Positions 10,730 through 22,752 of a DNA stretch of 64,000 bases are shown in pieces. This DNA comes from Chondrilla cf. caribensis (taxonomy: Eukaryota > Porifera > Demospongiae > Chondrillida > Chondrillidae): contig OZ026549.1 of assembly GCA_964020155.1 (NCBI GenBank), forward strand, positions 4,514,219 through 4,578,218, written 5' to 3'. Below the pieces are notes generated by a model. The model worked only from the letters and a program-made list of their open reading frames with translations. It searched no databases and was not told the DNA's origin. Each line of letters opens with the position of its first letter. Within the stretch, counting starts at the first letter, position 1. Position numbers and translations under genes: made by a program.

Positions 10730-13232
10730 TCAGTTATTGGTCTCCTCTGTTCTGCCTTCAAGGAACTTCAGGCTGTATTCACCACTAAACGGTGGCATAG
10801 TCCCACCAAATTCTTCCGGGAGCTGGTCTGGGGTGATTTCTTCAAAGAGTGAGCTGAAATCATGACCAAGAAATTTTACCTGCACAAACACAAAGAAATG
10901 ATAATATTTATACGTACTTTATGATACGTATACGTACGTACATTATTTGCTGGTGTGTACTGTGATTTAATACAACTTAATACAGTGACTTCAATGTCAT
11001 AGGTTGATCTCCTTCAATGTACCTATATACATTGAGGAAATATCACATGGAACATAAGCAATGATGTAATAGAAGCAATTGATTCGATAGAGTAACCTGT
11101 AGCACTGTAAAAATCTCAGAATGTGTATGTACAGTTGTTTTCAACTTGGCTCACAGGTTGTAGACATGGCACACAAAACATGGTATGTACAAACATATAC
11201 CAGACAGTGCACAACATGCATTGTACGTATAATGGATGTATACCAGCCACTGAACACCAGATGTACGTATACTAGATGTTGCGCATCAGATGTTGTAGAC
11301 CAGTCAGTGATATATGTACATACGTACCAGTCATGCACCAGATATTGAACATCGTAATTTGTATAGTAGATGTCACACATCATGATAAAGTTGTATACCT
11401 GATATGTATAGACAAATGTCATATATGCAGATCTGAAGAATTTCTTAACTACGCATCAAAGTAATAATGATATAATGGCTGAATGTCCTGATGAAAAGTA
11501 TTCAATCTGGTGGACTTGTGAATGGGTGAGTTAACCACTAAACGTACCCCAAATAATATCATAGAGTCTACAAGCACTGAAGTACACGTACGTACACCAA
11601 TCTTTGTGCCTACTCTCAGCCATCCACCTACTAAAAATAATTCAAGATGATCCTTCCAGCTATAATGGTGGCAGTCGCAGTGCCAAAAGGGCCAGGTTGA
11701 ATGCACATTGACATGACATTGTCTACTTACATACATCCAATCAACTACAAAATATGATAACAAGATATCCCTTCAACTCACTCTGTCCTTCAATTTTTGA
11801 CTTAAGAAGGGCTTCATGATGGTGACGATGGCATCGATCAAGTGTGGCTCGCGAAGATTATAAGCTGACTTCATTCTGATAGGAAATCCTCCCTATTTAA
11901 ATGAAACAGAACTGCTGTGACAACAAACACAGTCTCCTGCCAACTCTCACCAGTGCATACTGTCCACTAACACAATGTTTACACTAATGCTGTCCATACA
12001 ACATAACGATTACACTAAGATTGTCCACACAACATAATGTTATAATGTAATAATGAAAACATAAACTTGATTCGAACACATATTCCTGCCCAGGCCTGTA
12101 GATATGCACTTGGTGAGTCTGTAGCTAGTGGCTGTTGTTGGCTGATCCGATACTGGTATAGGGATTTGGCAACCGAGAACCCATTGAATTACAAAGGTCG
12201 CAGATTGTAGTTTCTACTGTATTGTCAGTAACTATACCTGTTTCTGGACTACAAAGGACCATTAGTGGTTCTATTGTCCACATAATGGCAAAGCAAAAGT
12301 CTGCCTGGCTTGAAGAAGAACTGAAAATATTGATATTTTTATTACCTCAAGTCCCAATTCAACAACATGCAATGTGCCTGCACTGTATTAACTATTATAT
12401 TCTGCTAAGATGAAGTAATTTGAATTTTCTGTTCAGAGAGTCACATGATCATACTGGCATACCAAATCCTCTGTAGGGGATTTGGTTTTAACTGGCTTCT
12501 TCCGGGGTATCAACAGATGTCATGCACATGTAATACCACCACGGCACATGATAACACACATGACCTATACGTATGTCTGTTTTGGATGAATGATCTCATC
12601 ACAAACCAGATACTAGTACTGACAAGCACTGCACTCACTTCATAAAGATCTGTCAACTTTCTTATCTCCTTCCTGGCGGAAATAGTGTATCGGATGATAT
12701 CCAAAGAGCTCACTCCCGTCCAGTCCTCCACTGCTATCATCCCGTGTACCTGTGTGCTTGGGTCCTCCATCATTTTTTCCAGAAGGAGAAACTCTGCGCC
12801 AATGACGTCATTGAAGATGGCTGTATCGGTCAGATCCGTTCTACCGGGAAAAATGACCATGATTCGACACCCGGATTTAGTCCTTGGTTCTAGTATCCCT
12901 AAAATACCATCCTCAAACAGATAACGTACTTTATCGAGGCACAGACCTTCCATCACTTCCTTGTGTGTTATTCTGTACTCGCAGTAACTCAGGTATAACT
13001 TGTAAACATCGTCTAGACGGTATTTTTTGGCCCTCAAGAACCGAAGTAGAAACTCGTCATCGTCCAATCGTATGAGAGGAGTATCAACGATTTGCCCCGT
13101 TTCTTTTTTCTGCTGCACGTGTTCACGGAGTTCTTGTATCTTTGCCGCTATTTGGTTCGGATCTTCGTTGAGTTCACGCTTAGCCTTTTCCAAAACCTCT
13201 GGAGGTAAACTGCCAATACCGCCGCTAGCCAT
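10730..13232 (-). CDS. CRAL-TRIO lipid-binding protein 2, 284 aa
   Basis: Exons 13232-12639, 11892-11782 and 10879-10730, all phase 0, give 198+37+49 residues. The layout matches the first copy: RLDDDEFLLRFLRAKKYRLDD in the N-terminal helical part (abridged), VHGMIAVEDWTGVSS in the lipid-binding fold, IMKPFLSQKLKDR and LPEEFGG at the C terminus. The middle exon has diverged most from its paralogues (GGFPIRMKSAYNLREP against EAFPARFKGLWTVKEP). Likely a cytosolic lipid carrier; ligand unknown. An E-box palindrome lies about 160 bp upstream of the ATG. Confidence 0.93.
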
Positions 13233-13858
13233 TGTCGAATGGGTCAGCTAATGTGAAACCACATGCATGGGTGGAAACGTTATACTGTATTGCAGTATCA
13301 CTTCATTAACTTCCGATTACATCATATCTACATCATAGTATAGTTAATGTTGACCACGAAGACCGGAAGCGTGACACACGTTGAGCCACGTCACGTGACA
13401 AGTTGCCGCTCCCTACTTCCTCTATTATCTATAATCATAGACACTCTTAAACTACGTAATCAATTGATTTGATTACATTATTATACGTAAGATATTGAAA
13501 AATTACATCCCGGCGGCCATTGTTATCATATGCATGTGCACGTACGTATGCAGTGCGTTTCGTGTTGTAACAGTACAGTTGATCACATGTGATTAATATT
13601 AATCGTGTGTATACATGACTACAGTATGGATATGCATACATGTTCACTGGAGTTGTTAAAGGATCGAAGTACATGTGATGATCATTTAATCCAGTCCACA
13701 TAATAATATGGTGCATCAAAGTCATAATTTATTGATATTATAATATGATGCACTCTGTCAATGAATAAATATGATGATAAAGAGTTATTAAGACATGGAA
13801 ATGATCAAAAATATGAACTTTTGGCTCCACAGTCAGCCATGGATCCCTCTCAGATCTT
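13233..13858. other. intergenic region between CRAL-TRIO 2 and 3
   Basis: Promoter side of CRAL-TRIO 2 and 3' flank of CRAL-TRIO 3. Apart from the E-box at 13390 nothing recognisable. Confidence 0.5.
13390..13399. promoter_or_regulatory. CLEAR/E-box palindrome GTCACGTGAC
   Basis: A perfect 10-bp palindrome GTCACGTGAC, the core bound by TFEB/MITF/USF-type bHLH-ZIP factors, about 160 bp upstream of the CRAL-TRIO 2 start. Binding is inference from the motif alone. Confidence 0.4.
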
Positions 13859-15855
13859 CTATACTTCTGATCCTTTATTATTATCCTCAAACAGACTCAG
13901 TGTATACGTTGAGTCCATTGGAGGCCTGGATCCACCAAGCTCTTCCGGCAACTCCTCCACGTCAATCAGCTCATAAAGTGGACCCAGATCATCATCAAGG
14001 AAAAGCACCTGTACATCAGAAGAAGATCATTTGACTTCAATTTTGACTTGAAAGACAAGATCCACAATAATAATCATGCAAATCCCGAGAAGGCTAGTCA
14101 GTAAAATTATGTTCTGAGAAGATTAGGACTACACAGTACATTTAAACGCAACTAGCTATACACAAAGACCACCTACCCATGAAAATCTACAATTGTTATA
14201 CATTAACTCAGCAATACTGTATATTAATTCAAAGTAGATACCTCTACATATAGACCCCCTTTACGTCCCATACTTATGAGGGGTTAAGGACTGGTTCAAT
14301 TGTATGTACATGTACGTATATATAGTACAAACTCATTGAGAAAGCAAACTTGAGATAAATTAATGCTTAATATATGGCACAATTTTGAGAATTACTTTTG
14401 GTCTGCTATGGTATTGGACATTATAATAAGCAAATCCTTGTAAGAACAGCACCTTTTAAGAACTGATTTTGTGGGTGCTGTGTAGTTTGTCTTAACAAAT
14501 TTCTAGTGTAATCACTTACTCTGTCGTTCATCTTGTCACTCATGAAAGGAATTATCAGCTTGAACATCAAGGATATGAACCAAGGTGCCCTGAAGTTCCA
14601 AAAACCCTTGAATCGAGCAGGCATTGCATCCTACAGCATAGAAGTAATAGGTAGATGGTAAGACCAGTGACTATGACTAGAAGTATTGTACAGCCAAGAC
14701 CCATTTCTGCTGCTAATTTTAAAATTGAGAATTTCTCTCAGCCTGGCGAGAAATGATAGTCAAATTACACTTTTATGATAGAAATGAACCATCATCCAAA
14801 GTAGTTCACGTTTTATGCTTCAAAGAGCATTTTGCAATCTGATTGGGTGCATGAATCTGTGTGCCACAGTACAGAAATAGTTATGTGATGAGACCAGACC
14901 CCTTCTTGTTGGGACAAATTCCCAATTTGAAATTGGAGGGGGAATGGGTTTGGACTACATAAGACTACTAAAAGACAAACTGTAGTTAGTCTTGTATCAC
15001 CAGATCCTTCTCGCCTTCAATTTTAAAATGAGGACTTTGTCCCGGCAAACATTTTAAAACACAGAAGCCAAAGTGAGGGTCTGGCTACCGGAGACTAAGT
15101 TGTAGTGTACTGAAGGAGGGACTCCCAATTAAATAAAAATTATCTAATAGTATACTCAACTATAACAAAGGAGAAGGAAAAGAATACATATCCCCTCGTT
15201 GCACCATGAAGTAAATGAAAATTCAATTGTAGAATTCCGTACATACCTGGAACAGAGCCATAAACTTTGACATTTCCTTCCTCATGAAGAGTTGCATTCG
15301 CAGTGTGTCAGTGAATCCAACTCCAGTCCAGTCTCTCAATACTATCAAACCGTTGACCTGGTTGTTAGGATCCTCCAACAGCTTGTCCATGAGGAGAAAA
15401 GCAGCACCCATAACATGATAGAAGTTAATAGTGGTCAAATCCAGCCTTTCTGGGAAGAAGACAATTAACCTGCATCCATTCTTCAAGCGAGGCTCGAAGG
15501 TACAAATCGCGTCGGTTTCGTAAATGTAACGAACTTTTTCAAGCGTCAAATCTTTGAAAATGTCTGGACTGGATGCTTTAAATTGACAAAATGTGAGATA
15601 CTTCTTCAGACTATCCTCGTGTCTGAACTTCTTGTTCCTCAAAAAGCGCAAAAGATACTCATCATCGTCTATCCTTTCAAGCGGAAACGAGTCTTTTTCA
15701 TTCTTTTCTTCTTCAGACTTGAAAGCATCTTTCCTTAGACGTTCAATGCAAGCTTGTCGTTGTTCTGGAACTTCATTAAGTTCCTTCATAGCTCTCTCCA
15801 AGCTCTCCGGAGACAATTCGGTTGATAATTTCGAGTCTTCGCGTTTGAACGCCAT
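13859..15855 (-). CDS. CRAL-TRIO lipid-binding protein 3, 289 aa
   Basis: Exons 15855-15247, 14630-14520 and 14008-13859, phase 0, give 203+37+49 residues. Conserved blocks are RIDDDEYLLRFLRNKKF, VNGLIVLRDWTGVGF, IIPFMSDKMNDR and LPEELGG. The N-terminal region has an extra acidic/basic insertion (KSEEEKNEKD) compared with the other two copies. The exon boundaries are identical to those of the other copies, so the trio arose by tandem duplication. The ligand is unknown. Confidence 0.93.
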
Positions 15856-15984
15856 TTTTCTTTAAAATCAGGAAGTTGCGCAAAAGCACAGCTAAAAACA
15901 AAAGAAGTGAAATAATTTAATTATCGCTTGCGACATATCCTACGGGTACAGATCTACTCCCTAGCATTTAATACTAGCTACATA

Positions 15985-16062
15985 ATTGCAGCTTCCATAG
16001 AAACCATGTAGAGGAACAATCCCTTTGAGTACCATGTTAACCCTTACAAAGTGGCTGGAATA
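15985..16062 (-). pseudogene. orphan fragment resembling a P4-ATPase C-terminal exon
   Basis: On the minus strand, about 25 codons (NMVLKGIVPLHGFYGSCN) match the start of the last exon of the flippase at 54590-54866 (KMVLRGLSRCFPFIHGFYGSC, abridged), including a CAG acceptor-like site just upstream. No other flippase exon is nearby, so it looks like a stray duplicated piece. Confidence 0.5.
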
Positions 16063-16373
16063 TAATATAGACTAGCTATCAGAGACAGAAAAAGAAGATA
16101 AGATCTTATACTGTAGTAAAACATTTACCTATCAAAAAGTCAAAGGAATATTATGGAGAAAATCTCTGTACTACATACACTCACACCAATATATAGCCTT
16201 TTAATCCATGTGTGGCCTTAGTACATCACATCATGGCCTGTATACAGTCTGGTATTGTGAGTATGGTCCCACATTGTGTAGGATATAAGTATACGAATGG
16301 GTGAAGTGAATATTAATGATATTCATGACTTTAGAGGGTTCTTTTATGACACCACATCAAAGTCAGCCAGTTG

Positions 16374-16380
16374 TATAAAA
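16374..16380 (+). promoter_or_regulatory. TATA box of gene F1
   Basis: TATAAAA about 95 bp upstream of the F1 start. The surrounding block (about 16200-16440) is conserved upstream of F2 (TATA at 27143-27149) and F3 (41678-41684), so a shared family promoter is visible. Confidence 0.65.
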
Positions 16381-16474
16381 CAGCTAGTCACTGCTGAGAG
16401 AATTTACTACTGCTGTACCTAGTGCAACGACAACACGGATTTGTTGAAATACAGTGTACCTATTGGTGAAGGAT

Positions 16475-18177
16475 ATGACAAAAACATTGCTGACAGTGAT
16501 ACTTGTTCTCTACTGGGTTACAATCGGCTCATTGGCATCTTCTGTGAGTGCTGAACAAGAGCTTAATCCTGTGCAGAAGGTGAGTGTGTTCATGCGTGCA
16601 CAGTTTGTGTATACTAGGAAGGTACGTATAAGATCTATACCTGTGTATGGTGGAGGTCAAACACTCAGTGTATATAGATACAATACTGCAAACCCAAACA
16701 ACTAACCTAAATAGGATTCATATTCCTTGTGAAATATGTACAGAGAGGAGTTTCTAAACCACTGTGTACCAAAGCTAATGAAAGAGAGACCTACTATCCT
16801 TCCAATGACAACAACATAATTTGGATCTGCAAGAATGGGAAATGGATACCATTCAAGTAAGAAAATATTTCACTTAAGCGGAGAGACTGTGTGTGGGGAG
16901 CCAAGGATATGTGTGAGCCATTATGTATGTGTGTGGAGTGTAAACGATGTGCGAGGGAGAGTGTATGTGTGGAGAATGAGAGGATGTGAGAGTCATCGTG
17001 TGTGTGGAAGCATGTGTGTGATAGTATAGTACTAAAAGTGCAAGATAAAGATAAAAATACACAAGAGAATGCCGTATACACACTATTTTTATTGCCACAG
17101 GTTGATACCACACATTGGAGCTACACAGGACCTGCCAGCCAAATCCTGTAAAGAGATAAGAGACGTAAGGGCCAATGAATGTGACTGCACTCTTTCCAGT
17201 GGAATGTATTGGGTGAACCACACTGATCCTTGCATGAAGCTGCCTACCAAAGTCATCAAGGTAAGTAACTTAAATTGCAATACAGTAACCAGTAAATCAC
17301 TGATAGCTGACTGGTATTTAATAGGAAGTATTGTGTCTACCAGCAGGCTAATCTGATATCTATCATTGTACCCTACCCTAAAATATGACCACTCATATGA
17401 CACTAAGTCTCATACAATATCTGTGTACTCTAGATTTACTGTGATATGACCCTCGACAGAGGTGGGTGGAGTCTTGTGTGGAAGCACTCCCCCATGGAAG
17501 TTGCCAAACCGCTCACTGAAACAATGAAGTACTTCAGTCACTACTACAAACCGTGTGCAGACCTTGAAGCAGGATGGTGCAATGTCCCCAACAAGCTATG
17601 GTTTGAGCCAACAGAGATGATGATAGCTGCTTTTCATAACAAGAAGGTATGGTCTATGGCAAGAAAGGATTAATCCAACTTGAGTATAACTTCAAATGCT
17701 AAATGAACAAATGTACTGTCATAGATATCATAATGTAAGAGATAATATCATAGCAAGTACAGAATGCTATACAACCATGAATATAATCTCCACATATGAA
17801 ACTACTGTAATCTTTTGCATTATTTCTCTATAAAGGTAGTGTATGCTTATAAGGGAACATTGAACAGAAATGTGGACTATGACTGGACTGGAGGAGTGCT
17901 AGTTGACTTTGTGAAAGTTGTGGATCACTGCAAAGCGAGTAATGGTGTTCAACCACACCCCAGTGTGGCTCGTGCGGGAAGAGATTTATCTATGCTGGGA
18001 ATAAACTTTGACAAATACTCACCTACTGATCTATACAACAACTGTGATATGTACCATGGCACACTATCCAATCCCAGTGAGTGTCGGTGGGAGAACTGCT
18101 GTGGAAACCGCGTTTGTTCAGTTCATGGAGGATTTGGAAAACACACTCAAATGACAGTGGCTGTTTTTGTTCGCTAA
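16475..18177 (+). CDS. F1: secreted fibrinogen/intelectin-like protein (family F), possibly damaged at exon 2
   Basis: Exons are 16475-16579 (signal peptide ending near ASSVSA), about 16715-16856, 17101-17260, 17434-17646 and 17836-18177. The mature part has SCKEIRD, then GMYWVNHTDPC, YCDM...GGWSLVW typical of the N-terminal part of fibrinogen-related/intelectin folds, and a Cys-rich end finishing VAVFVR. The oddity is exon 2: compared with F2, the acceptor CAG is replaced, a TAA appears in the reading frame, and the only close AG gives a frameshift. F1 may therefore be a pseudogene, or skip exons 2 and 3; exon 1 to exon 4 would stay in phase. Later exons are intact. A secreted recognition role is inferred, not shown. 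Confidence 0.7.
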
Positions 18178-20351
18178 ACTGACCGTAACAAGTAAATTTA
18201 CATAGATTATATAGATTTCTTAGGTGGATACGTATAGATTAGAGATAGATGTTAATAGTTTATAATACTATTCCATACTTTGAGTATGTAATATGTAGGT
18301 ATACTGCAATTAATACGTACGTAACTGATGTACCTCTGGTGAGCTGTACAGGAAATACAGACACTTGGGCTCTCACCATTATATGCAATGAAGCCAAAGT
18401 ATCTGTATTTCCTGGCCACAGCTCTACCACAGATAATTTATATTTGATGTTATGCGATATATTCCTGTATAAACTATTATAACTGTATGCCAACTCTCAT
18501 TGTGCATTGTAATTACGTACATCTGAATAATGAGCTTCCTGGTGATTGATTGGCACGTTTTAATAACATTTGCAAGTTTCAATCGTGAAGGGAAGAGTGC
18601 AAAGAGCACGGATATTTGCACACTTTGCTCTTCAATTTGTCTACACAACATACCACATGAATTATGTACATGTCATGGCTTGCTGTATGTACATATACGA
18701 TTAATATAAATTATGCACATTATATCATAATACATTTAATTCTATATTACAAACACAGTACGTACCTCAAGTGATGGGGGTTATAGGTAAATTGATATAC
18801 CCTTAGGCTAGCTAAATACAAAACTGAATGTTACTTGTTGTTATGCATGTTATGTGTTACTATGGTTTGAATCAGTTGGTGTTAAGCATTCTGGGTTGGT
18901 CTGGGTTAGGAATGTGTGAAGGGCTAAATATATACTGACAACCAGTCTCAGACTGTACAGAAAAGTGTACATTGAACATTGAGGGTATTATAAAACGCTA
19001 TTTCATCGACAAGACTACACATTAGATACTTCTCCAACTGACAACAGAATCTGATATAGACGTTCTCCTCAATTCCTGTGTGAGCTATAGTATGCAATGT
19101 TGGTCCTGTATGTAGTCTACTCAATTATAATTACTGTGTGCATACATCACTCACAATGTACCAGAATTGAATATCATCAATTTACGATTATTTGTAGTTC
19201 ATGTGTGTGTACATTCAATTAGTACATGCAGTACACGACAAAAGAAGACTAAACTGTTCACAAGACAGTGGAAATATTTCATTTTCCATGTAGACTGACT
19301 GGACACGGTAATGGTGTCTCCTTCCTGAAAGTAAGGTAGAAGACAAGAGACAGAACATGTGAATCAAGACTGTCCAAAGGAATTAAAGAGTTGTACTGTC
19401 TGTACTAGACATATACGTTTGCAAAGCACTATTATTATCACACACTAATAATGTAACAATAATTATTATAAGATTATTGTATATACTATTTCCACAGTAC
19501 CTCACTCATGTAGTATATTGAAACATGAAACATAACGTATGGACTATATAATATCCAAAAGTGCATATTACCTTACTATATAGTAACATCATACATTATA
19601 ACCTCCCTCAAGGACCGTCGTGGTAATATGAGACTCCCTCTTCAATTATGGTAACCTTCAAGAGGACCACTGTCTCCACCAATCACAGGAATTCTTATGA
19701 TTAATCTATGCATTTTCAAACTTAGAGTGAGGACCACCTCACAGTTGAGACCACATTCATTAATTAACACTGCAGGAAGCTCACATGTACAATTGAAATA
19801 AAATTAATGTATAGACTACACCCGGTTCATCAGAATGTATATATCAAGTGCTGGTATACATGAGAGTGTATGCGTGGGGCAGAGGATGTGTGTGTGGAGG
19901 GGTATGGGAAGTGTGAGGGATCATGCGTGTACTGGGTACTTGAGTACTGTATGTATATTACGTTACCCACAATGTAATGAAATTGAATATTGACAATTCG
20001 CAATTATTTGTAGTTCATGTGTGTGTACATTCAATTAAAACATGCTCTACATGACGAAAGAAGACTGAACAATTCCAGGCTAAGTTTAGCATAAGCAGAG
20101 AGACTGTGTGTGGAGTGTGGGTGGATATGTGAGTGAGAGTGGGAATGTGGAGTGCAAGAGAAGTGTAAGGGAGAGTGTATGTGTGTGAATAATGAGAGGA
20201 CGTGAGAGTTGATGTGTGTGTGGAGGGTGATGGGAGGTGTGAGGGAACATGTGTGCAATAGGATAGTACTATAATTGGAAGATAAAATATAAGATAAAAA
20301 TGTCCAAGAGAACACCATTTATATACATGTTATTCTTATTGTCACATGTAG
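18178..20351. other. region of decayed family-F flanking and intron copies
   Basis: No intact gene. About 19850-20340 resembles intron 2 of family F (GTGTGTGGAGGGTGATGGGA-type sequence) leading into the lone exon at 20352. Two related stretches near 19200 and 19990 share an ATTTGTAGTTCATGTGTGTG start. Confidence 0.5.
18350..18413. repeat. inverted repeat (hairpin) downstream of F1
   Basis: Arms of about 24 nt (AGGAAATACAGACACTTGGG against its near complement) with about a 15-nt loop. A matching hairpin lies downstream of F2 at 29117-29180. Confidence 0.7.
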
Positions 20352-20511
20352 GTTGATACCACACATTGGAGCTACACAGGACCTGCCAGCCAAGTCCTGT
20401 AAAGAGATAAGAGATGTAAGGCCCAATGAATGTGACTGCACTCTTTCCAGTGGAATGTATTGGGTGAACCACATGGATCCTTGCATGAAGCTGCCTACCA
20501 AAGTCATCAAG
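20352..20511 (+). pseudogene. lone exon 3 of a family-F fibrinogen-like gene
   Basis: One intact 160-bp exon with good splice signals, encoding SCKEIRDV and GMYWVNHMDPC, almost identical to exon 3 of F1 and F2. It is preceded by family-F intron sequence but no signal-peptide exon, and no exon 4 or 5 follows, so it is a gene fragment. Confidence 0.8.
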
Positions 20512-21021
20512 GTGAGTGACTTGAATTGTAATGCAGTACAGTAACCAGTAAATCACTGATAGCTGATTGGTATGCAAGTGCTCTTGGTAATTAGGCCGCA
20601 TTGTGTCTGCAAACAAGCTGATCTGATATTATGCGTATAGAGTACATAATGTAGAGACAATATAAAAGTGTGTATCACTGTCCTATACAATACTCACATC
20701 TACTGACGCATGGTCTATGGCAACAGGTACAGCAGTGCATAATCCAATTAATACTTGTTGGCATATTAAGGAAGTACGTACTTTACTGGCACTTTATCTT
20801 GCATGGTTACATTCATACACACAAGTACATAATAGTATACATACCATGCTTATACTGGCATATATGTATTCACTCAACATGCTAGCCCATACATGCACAA
20901 TAATTATGATACTCAAACACTCACCCACACACCCACACCCACACCCACACACACATAAACACACACACACACACACACACAAACATACACACACACACAC
21001 ACAAACACACACACACGCACG

Positions 21022-21109
<88 letters not shown>

Positions 21110-21616
21110 GAATCTTGTTTCTCCTAACTTTCAGAAAGGAGATACCATTACATCATTCTTTGAACACAATCAATCACCTGATTATGATTGAATGTTACCA
21201 CCACCCACGGGTCCAACAGTACAGTGGTACAACAAACAGAGGAAATAGATTGTAGAACATAAGGGTTTGTAGTACTATAAATTATCAATGGTACTGGAAC
21301 TTTTAAAAACAAACAGAGTAACTAGATTTCTCTGTAGTTCCAGTGTCTAAATAAACATGTTTACCACAGCTTTGATACATAGTTCATTGCAATTTTATCA
21401 AAGGTTTAGTTAAAGTAAACACAAGAAATATATTTCTATGCATTCCCAGTGTCAACATGTTTACCATAGTTTCTATGAAATTGTATTCATTCACTTTTGG
21501 GAATCAGACAAAACATTAGGGGTAGGTATGTCACAACAGTGACACTCACTACATATTTGTACATATGTATGTGTGTATGTATGTGGTGTGTGTGTGTGAG
21601 TGTGTGTGTGTGTGTG

Positions 21617-21669
<53 letters not shown>

Positions 21670-21983
21670 CTGAATAATTTTAAATACACAAAAGTAAATA
21701 CTTTCTACGTTCTGTAAGTACACCCTGCACCATATCTGTGGGTCCATGTAAAGTATCTAACTGACTTCAACCAAGTTGAGAAGGATAACAGGCTATTCAC
21801 TGTTCACTCTTTAACAAAACTACACTAACCCCTATGTGGGCAGATGTCAATTAATGTTGTCATTTGTATAGACCAAAAACCATTTGCTATCAATCTTAGA
21901 TAGACATTACGTAGCCTGGACCACCCACACACAAGTTTCACATTCATTTGGTCAAAAACTCATAGAATGAAAACAAATGATGA
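20512..21983. other. region with large CA/GT microsatellites upstream of G1
   Basis: CA tract at about 20930-21105 and GT tract at about 21590-21670. The sequence after about 21300 is repeated upstream of G3 (36930-37620) and forms a conserved family-G promoter flank. No gene. Confidence 0.6.
20930..21105. repeat. (CA)n microsatellite, interrupted
   Basis: About 175 bp of CA dinucleotides with AAAC and GCAC interruptions. It generates spurious His/Thr and Cys/Val frames. Confidence 0.95.
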
Positions 21984-21990
21984 TATAAAA
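21984..21990 (+). promoter_or_regulatory. TATA box of gene G1
   Basis: TATAAAA about 105 bp upstream of the G1 ATG. The same place upstream of G3 reads TATAAAG (37629-37635). Confidence 0.6.
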
Positions 21991-22096
21991 GGCTGTGGTA
22001 CTGTGAGCACACCAGTTTTGAATCAGCAGATCTACTTGTGGCAATTGTACAGAGAGTACAGAACAAGACAAGCAATTATCAGTTCCCTTTCACATC

Positions 22097-22678
22097 ATGT
22101 GGACTACGCTGTGTACAATCTCCTGTGTACTGGCTGTGTGGAGTGGTGTACTGGTAAGAGCTACTGACAACAGTCATGCAGTTCTGAAGGTGAGGGTCGT
22201 GGGGGGTGACAATAGAACCCACTACACTACAACTCAGTCTACTAGCACTGAGACTGGATGCACTAGCAAGTGATCTACTGTATGGACTGAGTACAATACT
22301 GAACGGTAGTCTGAGGGTACAGTATTGAACACTCATTCTCCCAATGCAGTACTGTATACATAGACTGAGTGGACCACAACTACGTACTTGGAGGTCCACC
22401 AGCACCTAGGACTACTAGCCACAACCACACTCCACACACTGCAATGATGTACTGCTCACACTACCTCTTCACATGTACTCTATCAGAGGTCCTCCAGTAC
22501 CCCAGTACCAATGCCCACCACACCTTGTACAACATCCAATAATGGAGCACCATCACAGAACACCATACATGGAGACTTTCTGTGGATCTGTAGAAGTGGA
22601 AACTGGCTGCCTTACAAGTAAGTGTAGTGGGGAGAGTGATGTAAACCTGCATGCACACACAAGCACGCACACACGCAT

Positions 22679-22752
<74 letters not shown>

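Noticed and set aside
14880..15085. Possible TIR element in CRAL-TRIO 3 intron 1 (CCAGACCC-like ends)
   Set aside because: The ends match only loosely and no target duplication could be seen.
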